From NCBI RefSeq assembly GCF_003634585.1, contig NZ_RBLG01000002.1, positions 682,001 through 746,000 on the forward strand: 64,000 bases of DNA, given 5' to 3'. Made by a program: the position numbers and the translations under genes. Positions 35,243 to 44,170 of this stretch are shown here, one piece after another (within the stretch, counting starts at the first letter, position 1; every line of letters starts with the position of its first letter). This DNA is from Gillisia mitskevichiae (GTDB taxonomy: Bacteria > Bacteroidota > Bacteroidia > Flavobacteriales > Flavobacteriaceae). The notes beneath the pieces were generated by a model. The model was not told the DNA's origin. It saw nothing but the letters and a program-made list of their open reading frames with translations, and ran no database searches.

Positions 35243-36559
35243 TTAATTGGAAGGTATTAATATCAATTCTGTTTGGCGATCATTAACATATTTAAAACCA
35301 TCTTCTCCCCAAAACCCAGCTTCCTCGAGCATAATGCGAATTTCCTTATTCCATTCTGGTAGGAAAACAGTATTATTAAGCTCTATAGCATATACAGTAT
35401 TTGGATTTAAAACATAATCACCAGTTCCGGGAACACCGCCTTGAGAATCCCACATTCCAATAGTTGGTCCGGCTGAATGTCCATAAAGGCCCAAAGGATG
35501 TGTATATATAGAAGGTTTAAGTCCAGATTCTATAGCTTGAGATAAAGATCTCTTTAAAATTTCATTTCCCGCGTCACCGGTTTTAAAATTGGACGTTAAA
35601 ATATCTTGTAGCTTATTCCCCTTACTTAAAGCTTCAATTAAATACTTAGGAGCTTCATTCTCTTCATCCTTCAAAACATAAGCATGTTGTTGGCAATCTG
35701 TATTCAATCTTAAATATGTTACGCCAAAATCGCAATGCAATAAATCACCTGGTTGAATAATACTTTCTCCATATCCATTGGAAAAAGCATCTATATGATC
35801 TTTCAATTTTTCATCTTTCCGCTGAATATCTACTGTTGGATGGAACCAAGTTTCCAATCCCAAATCTGTAACTTTCTGGCGCATCCACCAAACTACTTCT
35901 TCAGAAGTGGTTTTTCCCGGAGTTATTACTTTATTACTAAAAGCTTCAGCAATAATTTTATGCGTTGTTGCTACCAATTCTTCATATAACTCCATTTCCA
36001 TAGGAGTTCTAGTTTCTATCCAACCCACGGCAAGATCTTCAGCAGAAACTATTTTCTGTTTCATCACACTTGGTAAGTTTTCAAGAAATTCTACATGATC
36101 TGTTTTTACCAAACCATCTGCAATTGCAAAGTTTTTAGAATAATTCAAACCTATCTTCGAAGGATTTTTTTTAGCAATAAGATCTATAAGCGCTTTCCAT
36201 TGATCAGGTTCCTTTTCTTTATCCCAAACAGATTTAATATTATCTCCAATATTATATCTTGCTACTGCCATTCGCTCAACCAGATTTGAATCTTTTGGCT
36301 TATAAAAAACTAAAATAGTACGCCTTCTTGCATTCAACCAAGTTGCCGGTAACATCGTTTTTAAAACAGGATCTTCGTTATACTCTCTAGAAATTAAAAT
36401 CCACATATCTATTCCCGTTCTATCCATCAAGTTTGGCAGTAAATTTTCGAATTTATCTTGAAGGATATTATCTATAACTTCTGCTCTATTTTTTTCTGAA
36501 AGAATTTGTGCATTAAGAGATAAACTACAGCATAGAAAAAGGAAGAAAAACTTAGACAT
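35243..36559 (-). CDS. Secreted M24 family metallopeptidase
   Basis: A 438-residue protein with a signal peptide (MSKFFFLFLCCSLSLNAQ). The creatinase/prolidase-type N domain (about 35-190) is followed by a pita-bread catalytic domain with all five metal ligands in place: HCDFG (first Asp), NTD (second Asp), GHSAG (His), IELN (Glu) and MLEE (Glu). This suggests an Xaa-Pro aminopeptidase-type exported enzyme, releasing proline-containing dipeptides. It converges on the M1 peptidase gene, so two secreted peptidases of different class sit end to end. Substrate preference cannot be told. Confidence 0.92.
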   Translation of the reverse strand: MSKFFFLFLCCSLSLNAQILSEKNRAEVIDNILQDKFENLLPNLMDRTGIDMWILISREYNEDPVLKTMLPATWLNARRRTILVFYKPKDSNLVERMAVARYNIGDNIKSVWDKEKEPDQWKALIDLIAKKNPSKIGLNYSKNFAIADGLVKTDHVEFLENLPSVMKQKIVSAEDLAVGWIETRTPMEMELYEELVATTHKIIAEAFSNKVITPGKTTSEEVVWWMRQKVTDLGLETWFHPTVDIQRKDEKLKDHIDAFSNGYGESIIQPGDLLHCDFGVTYLRLNTDCQQHAYVLKDEENEAPKYLIEALSKGNKLQDILTSNFKTGDAGNEILKRSLSQAIESGLKPSIYTHPLGLYGHSAGPTIGMWDSQGGVPGTGDYVLNPNTVYAIELNNTVFLPEWNKEIRIMLEEAGFWGEDGFKYVNDRQTELILIPSN

Positions 36560-36594
36560 TTAAACAGTTTATTGTTGCAGATTAATAAGAGGTG

Positions 36595-37692
36595 TTACTT
36601 AATTTTGCTTCTAAGGGTATTTATTCTATGGATCTTCCCATTAGGAGTTTCCTCAAATTTCTGAATTAAATAGATTTTCTTCGGAATCTCATACTTATGC
36701 AGCTTCTTTACTGATCTTACTTTTAATTGTAGTTCCGCCAATAATTCCTCAGAAAAATCTGCCTCAATAAACAAGACCAATTTTTCTCCTAATGCATCAT
36801 CTGGCATTCCAATAAGGAAAAAACGACCATCAATAACATCACTCAACTTTCTTTCAATATCTTCTGGATACAATTTTATACCTCCAGAGTTTACCACATT
36901 ATCATATCTACCTTTCCAAAGAAATTTTTTATAGGTAAGAATTTCTACTACATCATTAGTCACTAATATATCGTCGGAAATGCTAGGTGCATTTATAACT
37001 AGGCAGTCCCTGTTATCTTTAGAAATATGCACATTAGGCATTAACTTAAATGGAGCTGGCTTTTTCTTATTCTTTTTGGTGTTTAGCTTTTTAGCAGCAA
37101 TGTGAGAAACAGTCTCTGTCATCCCAAAGGTTTCATAAACTTTAGTGTTTAAACCCTGAACTAATGCTTGTAAATTAGGAGAAACCGCCCCGCCCCCAAC
37201 AATTAATTTCTTTATTAGATGTAATCTGCTAATAGAATTATCTAATTGAAAAGGTGTCATTGCACAAAAATCGTATGTTTTATACAAATTATCCAGCGGA
37301 TTTGAAGAAGGCGGTACCAGATCTAGTTCCCATCCTAAAACCATTGCTCGAACTAACATCATTTTACCTGCGATATATTTTGCCGGTAAACACATTAATG
37401 CTGTACAACCTGCTGGAAGATCAAAAAATTTGCCGGTAGCTAAGGCAGAATTGATCATATGTTCTTTTCTAACCTTAATTTTCTTTGATTTCCCAGTAGA
37501 GCCAGAGGTATTCACTTCGATAAATTCTGAAGGTCTAAGCCAGTCTAATAGAAAATCACCAACCTCTCCTTCGTGAGGTTCCCCTTCTTTTATTAAGTTG
37601 TAAGCAACTTTTGCTAAATCTTCATTTGAGAAATGTAACTTATTGATTTTGAAACCAATGTGAGTATCCGGAATACAAAATTTATCGATCAT
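36595..37692 (-). CDS. menE: AMP-binding enzyme, O-succinylbenzoate-CoA ligase-like
   Basis: The likely start is the ATG at 37692 (365 residues, MIDKFCIPD); a TTG six codons upstream is the alternative. It is a short member of the acyl-adenylate family: P-loop TSGSTGKSK (62-70), A5 motif YETFGMTET, hinge GRYDNVVNSGGIKLYPED, and the C-terminal NGKIHR lysine. MenE ligates CoA to o-succinylbenzoate in menaquinone synthesis. The neighbours menC and menA on the same strand make MenE very likely. The truncated N-terminal domain compared with E. coli MenE (about 450 residues) is usual in Bacteroidota. Confidence 0.88.
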   Translation of the reverse strand: MIDKFCIPDTHIGFKINKLHFSNEDLAKVAYNLIKEGEPHEGEVGDFLLDWLRPSEFIEVNTSGSTGKSKKIKVRKEHMINSALATGKFFDLPAGCTALMCLPAKYIAGKMMLVRAMVLGWELDLVPPSSNPLDNLYKTYDFCAMTPFQLDNSISRLHLIKKLIVGGGAVSPNLQALVQGLNTKVYETFGMTETVSHIAAKKLNTKKNKKKPAPFKLMPNVHISKDNRDCLVINAPSISDDILVTNDVVEILTYKKFLWKGRYDNVVNSGGIKLYPEDIERKLSDVIDGRFFLIGMPDDALGEKLVLFIEADFSEELLAELQLKVRSVKKLHKYEIPKKIYLIQKFEETPNGKIHRINTLRSKIK

Positions 37693-37747
37693 CAATTTAG
37701 TTTTTAACAAAATAGTTGATATTTCTCTTTAAAATTAACAAAAATAT

Positions 37748-38698
37748 TTATGAATTATCTGTATTCTGAATATAATTATCAACAATGGGATCTTCCACCT
37801 TCCCTGTTAGTTTTTCTTTCCAATCCTTCCATCCATATTTCTTAGCCATTATGAATAAAAACAATGGGTAAACCACAAAAATCGGGATCAATATATCTAC
37901 TCCTGCCGTTGGGTCTGAGATATCTATCAATAATGAGTTTGTTTGGAAAGCGGTCCAATCTGCAGTAACTAGCACAGCGGTGAGTAAATTATTACCGGCA
38001 TGAAAACCTAAAGCTAATTCCAATCCTTCATCCATAAGCGTCATGATACCTAATAGAAAACCTGTTCCTATATAATAGATCATTATGATATTTCCCATTT
38101 TAGTGACTTCGGGATTAAAGAAATGCAAGCCTCCAAATACAACAGATGTTAATATTAAAGGGAACCATTTATTCTTAACCAAAACCCCTATTCCTTGCAT
38201 TAAATAACCACGAAAGAGATATTCTTCAAAACTGGTTTGTAATGGAATCATTATTACAGCTATAACTAGCATAATAAAGAAGGGCTCTGGCTGAAAGTTA
38301 ACTAAGTAATCCTGTGGGTTGGAAAAATAATCGAATGCTGTAACTGAGATGGAAAAAATTGCCACCAAGCCAAAGCCAAAGAAAAATCTACCCCAATCTA
38401 TTTTTTTGCGAGAAGTAGTTACTGTTCTAATAGGTTGATAATGGATGTATTTAACCACAAAAAATAGAGCGAAAAGCCCCACAGCAAAGGTTAAAAGCAA
38501 TAAAAAAAGATTTAAATTAGAGTCAAGAACCTTTAACATTTCCGTCTCTTCCATTCCCACTATATCCATACCGCCTTCCATAAACATAGCTATAGCTAAG
38601 GGAATCTGTCCAAGTATTACTGCGAAAATTATTATAGAAACACCAAGTAAGTATCTCCAGAAACTATGTTGGTAATTAAATGCTTGTTTAATGAACAT
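37748..38698 (-). CDS. CPBP family intramembrane metalloprotease
   Basis: A 316-residue membrane protein with about eight hydrophobic segments. The CPBP (Abi/CAAX-type) motifs are clear: EEYLFRG with Glu158, Glu159 and Arg163, VFGGLHFF with His192, and FHAGNN near 235. These form a glutamyl-type intramembrane protease. It lies between menC and menE on the same strand, 7 bases after the menC stop, so it is in the menaquinone transcript. Whether it acts in quinone synthesis or merely shares the operon is unknown. Relatives include immunity and prenylated-peptide proteases. Confidence 0.9.
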   Translation of the reverse strand: MFIKQAFNYQHSFWRYLLGVSIIIFAVILGQIPLAIAMFMEGGMDIVGMEETEMLKVLDSNLNLFLLLLTFAVGLFALFFVVKYIHYQPIRTVTTSRKKIDWGRFFFGFGLVAIFSISVTAFDYFSNPQDYLVNFQPEPFFIMLVIAVIMIPLQTSFEEYLFRGYLMQGIGVLVKNKWFPLILTSVVFGGLHFFNPEVTKMGNIIMIYYIGTGFLLGIMTLMDEGLELALGFHAGNNLLTAVLVTADWTAFQTNSLLIDISDPTAGVDILIPIFVVYPLFLFIMAKKYGWKDWKEKLTGKVEDPIVDNYIQNTDNS

Positions 38699-38705
38699 GT
38701 ATAAA

Positions 38706-39740
38706 TTATAGATTAAAATCCCAAGACATTTCAGGATCGTACATAATAGTTCCGTTTTTTACTTTTAACGGAGACTCAAAATTATTTGTATAAAGGCCAC
38801 CGGTTCCAAGACCTTGAGGCAATAGAGATTTTTTTGTATAAGTCCATTGGCTTATAGCATTTAAACCCACATTGCTTTCTAAAGCACTAGTTACCCACCA
38901 ACCAATTTTCATTTCTTCAGCCAATTGTAGCCATTCCTCTGTACCTCTATACCCGCCAATTAAACTTGGCTTAAAAATAATATATTGAGGCTTGATTGTT
39001 TGTAGTAAATTCTTCTTGTTTGTTACACCCGTAACTCCTATTAGCTCTTCATCTAATGCAATAGGAATAGGTGTGGTCTCGCATAGTTTCGCCATATCAC
39101 TAAACTGTCTTTGTTTAATGGGCTGCTCTATGCTATGAATTTTGAATTGACTAAGTTGTTTCAACTTTTCCAAAGCTTCAGATGGAGAAAATGCTCCATT
39201 TGCATCTACTCTTAATTCTATTTCTTCAGAAGAAAACTCTGATCTTATAAACTTCAGAAGATCTAATTCAGCATTAAAATCTATCGCACCAATTTTCAAC
39301 TTTATACATCCGAAACCATTTTTGATCTTTTCTAGGATCTGCTCCTTCATAAAGGCTTTTTCTCCCATCCATACTAAACCATTTATAGGGATAGAAGCAT
39401 TTCCACTAGTAAATTTAGAAGGGTGTAACACAAAAGGAGTTGAAGCTTCTAACGATCTAAAGGCCATTTCTACACCAAATTGTAGCGAAGGAAAATCCAT
39501 TAATTGCTCCCAAAGAACATCCACACCTAGAGAGATGTTATCGCAAACCCAAGCAAGTTTCTCTTCGTAATCTGGTCTATCGTCTACGCTTAGAGATCGC
39601 AACAGTCCACATTCTCCTATGCCAGCTTTTCCATTAGCAGTTATTATAATGAACCAAGTTTCTTTAGTAGTAAGTACTCCACGCGAAGTTCCGCTAGGGC
39701 GTTTAAATTCTAATAGATGTCTGCGGTAAGTTGCCTGCAT
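38706..39740 (-). CDS. menC: O-succinylbenzoate synthase
   Basis: MenC dehydrates SHCHC to o-succinylbenzoate, an early menaquinone step, in the cytoplasm. This 344-residue enolase-superfamily protein has the KLKIG catalytic lysine motif (about 146-150), metal ligands in LRVDANGAF, IEQPI and ALDEEL, and the second-strand KPSLIGG lysine. The gene is 20 bases after the metallo-beta-lactamase-fold gene and 7 bases before CPBP. The Bacteroidota form often also has N-acylamino-acid racemase activity, but context favours OSB synthase. Confidence 0.92.
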   Translation of the reverse strand: MQATYRRHLLEFKRPSGTSRGVLTTKETWFIIITANGKAGIGECGLLRSLSVDDRPDYEEKLAWVCDNISLGVDVLWEQLMDFPSLQFGVEMAFRSLEASTPFVLHPSKFTSGNASIPINGLVWMGEKAFMKEQILEKIKNGFGCIKLKIGAIDFNAELDLLKFIRSEFSSEEIELRVDANGAFSPSEALEKLKQLSQFKIHSIEQPIKQRQFSDMAKLCETTPIPIALDEELIGVTGVTNKKNLLQTIKPQYIIFKPSLIGGYRGTEEWLQLAEEMKIGWWVTSALESNVGLNAISQWTYTKKSLLPQGLGTGGLYTNNFESPLKVKNGTIMYDPEMSWDFNL

Positions 39741-39760
39741 TGGGAACTAATAAAATAAAA

Positions 39761-40441
39761 TTATAATTCGATACTTTGCCCTATTTCTAATAGCATAAGA
39801 TCTTTCCCTTTTTCGTAAAATTTACGTTTTGCCTCCTCATGGTCTATTTCTATATATCCAAAAGTATCGTAATGGCATCCAATTATTTTATCACATTCTA
39901 CAAAATCACTGGCTATTATAGCATCTTCTACCCCCATTGTAAAATTATCACCAATAGGCAAAATTGCCAGATCTAGCTTAGTACTTAGAGGGATAAGCTT
40001 CATATCCATGGTTAAGGCGGTATCTCCAGCTATATAAATATTTTTATGCTCTCCTTCTATCACAAATCCGCCGGGTTGGCCACCATAAGAACCGTCTGGA
40101 AAAGAACTAGAATGAATTGCATTTACATATTTCAACCTCCCAAACTCAAAATCCCAAGAACCGCCATGGTTCATTGGATGCACTTCAAATCCCTTATTTT
40201 CATAATGAGTTGCAATTTCAAAGTTGCTAACAATTATAGCTCCTGTATTCTTTGCAATAGCTTCCGCATCTAAAATATGATCCTGATGTGCATGAGTAAG
40301 CAAGATATAATCTGCTTTTAAATCAAGAATATTTATTATGTCTTTAGAGAGTTTATTACCGGTAATAAATGGATCTACTAAAACGCTTAGGTCACCAATT
40401 TCTATTCCGAAGGAATTTTGTCCGTAAAAAGTTATAATCAT
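39761..40441 (-). CDS. Metal-dependent hydrolase, UPF0173/YtkL type
   Basis: The start MIITFYGQNSFGIEI at 40441 gives 226 residues; an upstream codon at 40483 adds 14 unconserved residues. It is a compact metallo-beta-lactamase-fold protein: LLTHAHQDHILDAEA gives the HxHxDH metal site, and IYIAGDTAL and IGCHYDTFG complete it. UPF0173 members have no firmly known substrate. It lies between menA and menC on the minus strand with 20-80 base gaps, so it is probably part of the menaquinone transcript; an esterase or thioesterase role there (for example DHNA-CoA hydrolysis) is a guess only. Confidence 0.87.
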   Translation of the reverse strand: MIITFYGQNSFGIEIGDLSVLVDPFITGNKLSKDIINILDLKADYILLTHAHQDHILDAEAIAKNTGAIIVSNFEIATHYENKGFEVHPMNHGGSWDFEFGRLKYVNAIHSSSFPDGSYGGQPGGFVIEGEHKNIYIAGDTALTMDMKLIPLSTKLDLAILPIGDNFTMGVEDAIIASDFVECDKIIGCHYDTFGYIEIDHEEAKRKFYEKGKDLMLLEIGQSIEL

Positions 40442-40521
40442 GGGAAACGCATTGAATTTTAATAAAAATAGACATTGAAACAAGATTAAACATCAAGCCA
40501 ATGTTAAAATTTAGTTCTGGT

Positions 40522-41424
40522 TTAAATAATTAAACCTATTCCAAATAAAGTTGCTATTGCAAAGGTAGATAAAGCCAAAATTTTAAGTTCTGGATCTAAT
40601 TTTCGAGGATCCTTATTTAGTACCACTCTCTTTAAATGTAGCAATAAAGGGATAAAAGCTAGTACATAAATAAAATTATTTAGCTCACTAGACATAAGTA
40701 TACTGAAAATGATTAGAAATAAAATAGCACCTAGAATTAAGCTATAATGATAATTTTTAGCTCTTTTCTCCCCCATCTTAACTACCAGTGTAATTTTACC
40801 AGATTTCTCATCAGAGATCCGATCTCTCATATTATTAAGATTTAATACTCCTGCGCTTAACATTCCTATAGCTGCCGCCGGAAGAAGCGCTATCCAATAC
40901 ATTTCTCTGGCATAAAGAAAATAGGTTCCTAATACAGCTACTAGTCCAAAAAAGATAAATACAAACACATCTCCCAAACCTCTATAGCCATAGGCATTGG
41001 TGCCTATTGTATATTTTATTGCTGCTACTACTGCACTTACCCCTAAGAGAAAAAAGATGATTGCATACCAAAAATCTTCCTGTCCAAAAGCTGAATAAAT
41101 TAAAAGTGATGCCATAAGCAAGGTTAAAATTGCCGTTAGCACAATACCTTGTTTCATTTCTTTTTCTGAGATCATTCCGCTTTGCAATGCTCTGGGCGGC
41201 CCAACTCTATCTTCATTATCGGTTCCTTTAATACCATCTCCATAATCATTTGCAAAATTGGACAATATCTGCAATCCTAATGTAGTTCCTAAAGCAAGGC
41301 TAAAAATTACGACACTAAAATATCCTTCGTGAACTGCGATCGTAGTTCCCACAATAATCCCACTAATAGATAAGGGTAAGGTTCTTAGCCTGGCAGCATG
41401 AACCCATGTTTTTAATCCATTCAT
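40522..41424 (-). CDS. menA: 1,4-dihydroxy-2-naphthoate prenyltransferase
   Basis: MenA attaches the polyprenyl tail to dihydroxynaphthoate, giving demethylmenaquinone, at the inner membrane. The 300-residue protein has about eight transmembrane helices. The UbiA-type prenyl-diphosphate motif is NFANDYGDGIKGTDNED (57-72), and the second Asp-rich motif is NLNNMRDRISDEKSG. Start AARLRTLPLSISG is typical of MenA. It begins 1 base after the holA stop, so the two are read together, and it heads the menaquinone gene group. Confidence 0.95.
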   Translation of the reverse strand: MNGLKTWVHAARLRTLPLSISGIIVGTTIAVHEGYFSVVIFSLALGTTLGLQILSNFANDYGDGIKGTDNEDRVGPPRALQSGMISEKEMKQGIVLTAILTLLMASLLIYSAFGQEDFWYAIIFFLLGVSAVVAAIKYTIGTNAYGYRGLGDVFVFIFFGLVAVLGTYFLYAREMYWIALLPAAAIGMLSAGVLNLNNMRDRISDEKSGKITLVVKMGEKRAKNYHYSLILGAILFLIIFSILMSSELNNFIYVLAFIPLLLHLKRVVLNKDPRKLDPELKILALSTFAIATLFGIGLII

Positions 41425-42429
41425 TTAATTCATTATTTTTACAACTAATTCTTTCAGCAAATCGCCAGCTGGGATATTTGTAGCCCCCACCCCTTTACTT
41501 TTCACATCTGTTTCTCTCAAATAAGTGATTATTTGGCTTACCTTTTTCATTGGATAATTTTTAGCAGCCAAAACATAATCTCCCACAAAATAAGGATTCA
41601 CTTTTAAAACCTTAGCAACGTTAGCTTTAGATTTATCTGCTATCCCATGATATTGTAAAATTTGAGAGAAATAACCAAATAATAAAGAAACTGTTACGAC
41701 CATAGGGTTGTCTTTGGTGTTTTGTGCAAAGTAATTAATAATTCTATGCGCTTTAACCGTATCGCGCATTCCAATAGCTTTTCTAAGTTCAAAGTTGTTA
41801 AAATCTTTACTTATCCCTATATTCTCTTCAATTAATTCTGGAGATATATTAGTTCCTTTAGGAGCTATTAATTGGAGTTTCTGTAATTCATTATCGATCT
41901 TACTAAGATCTGTCCCTAAAAATTCCACTAGCATTTGCGATGCTTTTGGAGAAATAGCATATCCACTAGATTTTAGAGTTTTTTGGATCCAATCTGCCAC
42001 CTGATTTTCATAAAGTCGTTTACTTTCGAAGATCACCCCAGTTTTTGCAACAGATTTATATAGCTTTTTACGTTTATCAATTTTTTTATACTTGTAGCAA
42101 ACTACTAAAGTAGTGGTGGGCTGAGGGTTGTCTGAATATGCTTCTAACTTTTCAATAGTTCTTGAAAGATCTTGAGCTTCCTTTACAATGATCAATTGCC
42201 TCTCGGCCATCATAGGATAGCGCTTGGAATTACTTATTATTTCATCTACAGAAGTATCCCTACCATACATCACCATTTGATTGAAGCCCTTTTCTTCCTC
42301 GGGCAAAAGTTGATCTTCTATATAATTTGCAATCTTATCTATATAGTAAGGCTCTTCTCCCATTAAAAAATAAATAGGTTTTACCTGTCCGTTTTTAATT
42401 GAAGTAACTATTTGAATTGCGTCTTCCAT
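41425..42429 (-). CDS. holA: DNA polymerase III subunit delta
   Basis: HolA is the delta subunit of the clamp loader, opening the beta sliding clamp during replication. The 334-residue length is normal. The N-terminal PIYFLMGEEPYYIDKIANYIE stretch is the standard HolA opening, with MAERQLIIVKEAQDL and the C-terminal collar domain KVNPYFVGDYVLAAKNYPMKK. The gene is divergent from the HsdR_N-domain gene (145 bases between), a layout common in Flavobacteriia, and it is directly upstream of menA with no gap. Confidence 0.94.
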   Translation of the reverse strand: MEDAIQIVTSIKNGQVKPIYFLMGEEPYYIDKIANYIEDQLLPEEEKGFNQMVMYGRDTSVDEIISNSKRYPMMAERQLIIVKEAQDLSRTIEKLEAYSDNPQPTTTLVVCYKYKKIDKRKKLYKSVAKTGVIFESKRLYENQVADWIQKTLKSSGYAISPKASQMLVEFLGTDLSKIDNELQKLQLIAPKGTNISPELIEENIGISKDFNNFELRKAIGMRDTVKAHRIINYFAQNTKDNPMVVTVSLLFGYFSQILQYHGIADKSKANVAKVLKVNPYFVGDYVLAAKNYPMKKVSQIITYLRETDVKSKGVGATNIPAGDLLKELVVKIMN

Positions 42430-42534
42430 AAGGGTGTAAGGCAGTTAGGCGAACTTAATTTGAAGCTTTTTCGCCTCAAAAGGAAATAATACTAAAAGGT
42501 TTCTCTTAATATACCTCAGGATTAAATCTAAAAA

Positions 42535-42561
42535 TTGCTGAGCTATAACTTTATAATTTTG
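42535..42561 (+). promoter_or_regulatory. Bacteroidota-type promoter, TTG and TAATTTTG
   Basis: TTG at 42535-42537 and TAATTTTG at 42554-42561 are 16 bases apart, near the 17-23 usual for flavobacterial promoters. The box ends 13 bp before the ATG at 42575. Confidence 0.55.
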
Positions 42562-42574
42562 TTTATTTGAACTG

Positions 42575-43021
42575 ATGCAAAAATTGAATTTTCCGCAATA
42601 TACATTTCGCTTCAAAAATAGCGAAAATAAAATAGCTGCTTTCGATGAGATCAGGAAAAAGTTTGTAATCCTTACACCAGAAGAATGGGTGAGATTACAT
42701 ACCGTACAATATCTTATTTCAGAAAAAAAATATCCAAAAAGCCTTATTAATGTTGAAAAACAACTAAAAATAGGAAAGCGAATAAAAAGATACGATGTGG
42801 TGGTTTATAATTCTGAAGGAGGCATTCATATAATTGTAGAATGCAAAGCTCCTTCCATTAAGATCACCCAAGATACTTTTGATCAAATTGCGAGATACAA
42901 CATGAGTTTAGACGCCTCTTTTCTAATGGTTACAAATGGTATAGATCATCATTTTTGCCAATTAGATTATGATTTGGAGAAATATCATTTTCTACAAAGC
43001 CTTCCTGAATATCAATTATAG
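42575..43021 (+). CDS. HsdR_N-domain (PD-(D/E)xK) protein
   Basis: A 148-residue protein with the restriction-endonuclease-like fold of the type I HsdR N-terminal domain. Catalytic residues are visible: RYDVVVYN (Asp74) and IIVECKAP (Glu89, Lys91). It lacks any helicase domain or modification partner, so it is not a type I restriction enzyme. The gene is paired with holA in opposite direction, a conserved Bacteroidota arrangement; a housekeeping nuclease role in DNA repair is a reasonable inference. A good promoter precedes it. Confidence 0.9.
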   Translation: MQKLNFPQYTFRFKNSENKIAAFDEIRKKFVILTPEEWVRLHTVQYLISEKKYPKSLINVEKQLKIGKRIKRYDVVVYNSEGGIHIIVECKAPSIKITQDTFDQIARYNMSLDASFLMVTNGIDHHFCQLDYDLEKYHFLQSLPEYQL

Positions 43022-43053
43022 CGCCCGGGCTTTAACCTGAATATTATTCTGTT

Positions 43054-43061
43054 TACTTTTG
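43054..43061 (+). promoter_or_regulatory. -7 box TACTTTTG for the GT2 gene
   Basis: TACTTTTG matches TAnnTTTG and ends 29 bp before the ATG at 43091. Confidence 0.45.
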
Positions 43062-43090
43062 AAGCCAGATAATAAAAATCAGGATTTAGA

Positions 43091-44089
43091 ATGAAGCAGT
43101 CGGTTGCAGTAGTAATATTAAATTGGAATGGGCTGAACCTTTTAAAAGAGTTTCTTCCAGAAGTTGTTAAATATTCCAAAGAAGCCACGGTTTATGTTGC
43201 AGATAATGCTTCTACAGATACATCCGTTTCTTTTATTGAAGCTAATTTTCCAGAGGTAAAAATCATTCAGAATAAAATAAATGGTGGCTATGCAAAAGGT
43301 TATAATGATGCTTTAGCTGGATTATCTGAAGATATTTTTATTTTATTAAATAGCGATGTAAAGGTAACTCCCAATTGGCTCCTTCCTATTAAGAATATTT
43401 TTGAAAATAATAAACAAGTTGCTGCGGTACAACCAAAGATCTTAGACTATAAAAAACCAACTCATTTTGAATATGCAGGAGCCGCTGGTGGCTTTATAGA
43501 TAAATTTGGTTATCCCTTTTGTAGGGGAAGAATTTTCGATAATCTGGAAGAAGACAATGGGCAATATAATGACGAAATAGAGATCTTCTGGGCAAGTGGT
43601 GCATGCTTAGCTATAAAGCGAGAACAATATAATGAGGTTGGCAAATTGGACGAGGATTATTTCTCGCATCAAGAGGAAATTGACATTTGCTGGAGGCTAC
43701 ATAATTACGGATATAAGGTGTTTTACACACCAAAATCTGTGGTGTACCATGTTGGAGGAGCAACTTTAGACAGTATGAACCCAAAGAAGACATATTATAA
43801 TTTTAGAAATAGCTTATTTAATCTAATAAAAAACGTGCCTTCCAATAAAATAATATTGGTACTTCTTATACGAATGATTTTAGATGGAATAGCAGCAATA
43901 AAATTTTTATTCGAATTAAAATTCAACCACTTCACTGCTGTTTTTCAAGCACATATGAGTTTTTATAAGCAATCAAATAAATTCATAAAAAAGCGAAAAA
44001 AACTTCCCAAGAAAGATAATTATTATTCAAAAATTTCCGTTGTTTGCCGAAATTATGGATTGGGACAAAAAAAATATTCCGATTTTTAA
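43091..44089 (+). CDS. Family 2 glycosyltransferase
   Basis: A 332-residue GT-A fold transferase. The start VAVVILNWNGLNLLKEFLP, the VADNASTD loop, ILLNSDVKVTPNWL (metal-binding variant SDV) and GACLAIKREQYNEVGKLDEDYFSHQEEIDICWRLH are typical of rhamnosyl- or galactofuranosyl-type GT2 enzymes. A hydrophobic stretch near 265-285 may anchor it to the inner membrane. It probably adds a sugar to a surface polysaccharide or lipid; donor and acceptor are unknown. No other glycan genes adjoin it. Confidence 0.92.
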   Translation: MKQSVAVVILNWNGLNLLKEFLPEVVKYSKEATVYVADNASTDTSVSFIEANFPEVKIIQNKINGGYAKGYNDALAGLSEDIFILLNSDVKVTPNWLLPIKNIFENNKQVAAVQPKILDYKKPTHFEYAGAAGGFIDKFGYPFCRGRIFDNLEEDNGQYNDEIEIFWASGACLAIKREQYNEVGKLDEDYFSHQEEIDICWRLHNYGYKVFYTPKSVVYHVGGATLDSMNPKKTYYNFRNSLFNLIKNVPSNKIILVLLIRMILDGIAAIKFLFELKFNHFTAVFQAHMSFYKQSNKFIKKRKKLPKKDNYYSKISVVCRNYGLGQKKYSDF

Positions 44090-44129
44090 TGTTTCAAGGC
44101 AAAAACTAGTATATGGGCACTAATTTTGA

Positions 44130-44137
44130 TAGCTTTG
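44130..44137 (+). promoter_or_regulatory. -7 box TAGCTTTG for the OmpA lipoprotein gene
   Basis: TAGCTTTG matches TAnnTTTG, 33 bp before the ATG at 44171. A second match, TAATTTTG, lies just upstream at 44121-44128. Confidence 0.5.
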
Positions 44138-44170
44138 AACAAATCTAACAATTAAATTTTACAACAAATT

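Noticed and set aside
37748-38698. CPBP protein as a bacteriocin immunity or toxin-processing system
   Set aside because: No peptide precursor, exporter or modification enzyme is nearby; neighbours are menaquinone genes.
42575-43021. Type I restriction system
   Set aside because: Only the HsdR N-terminal nuclease domain exists; there is no helicase part and no hsdM or hsdS.
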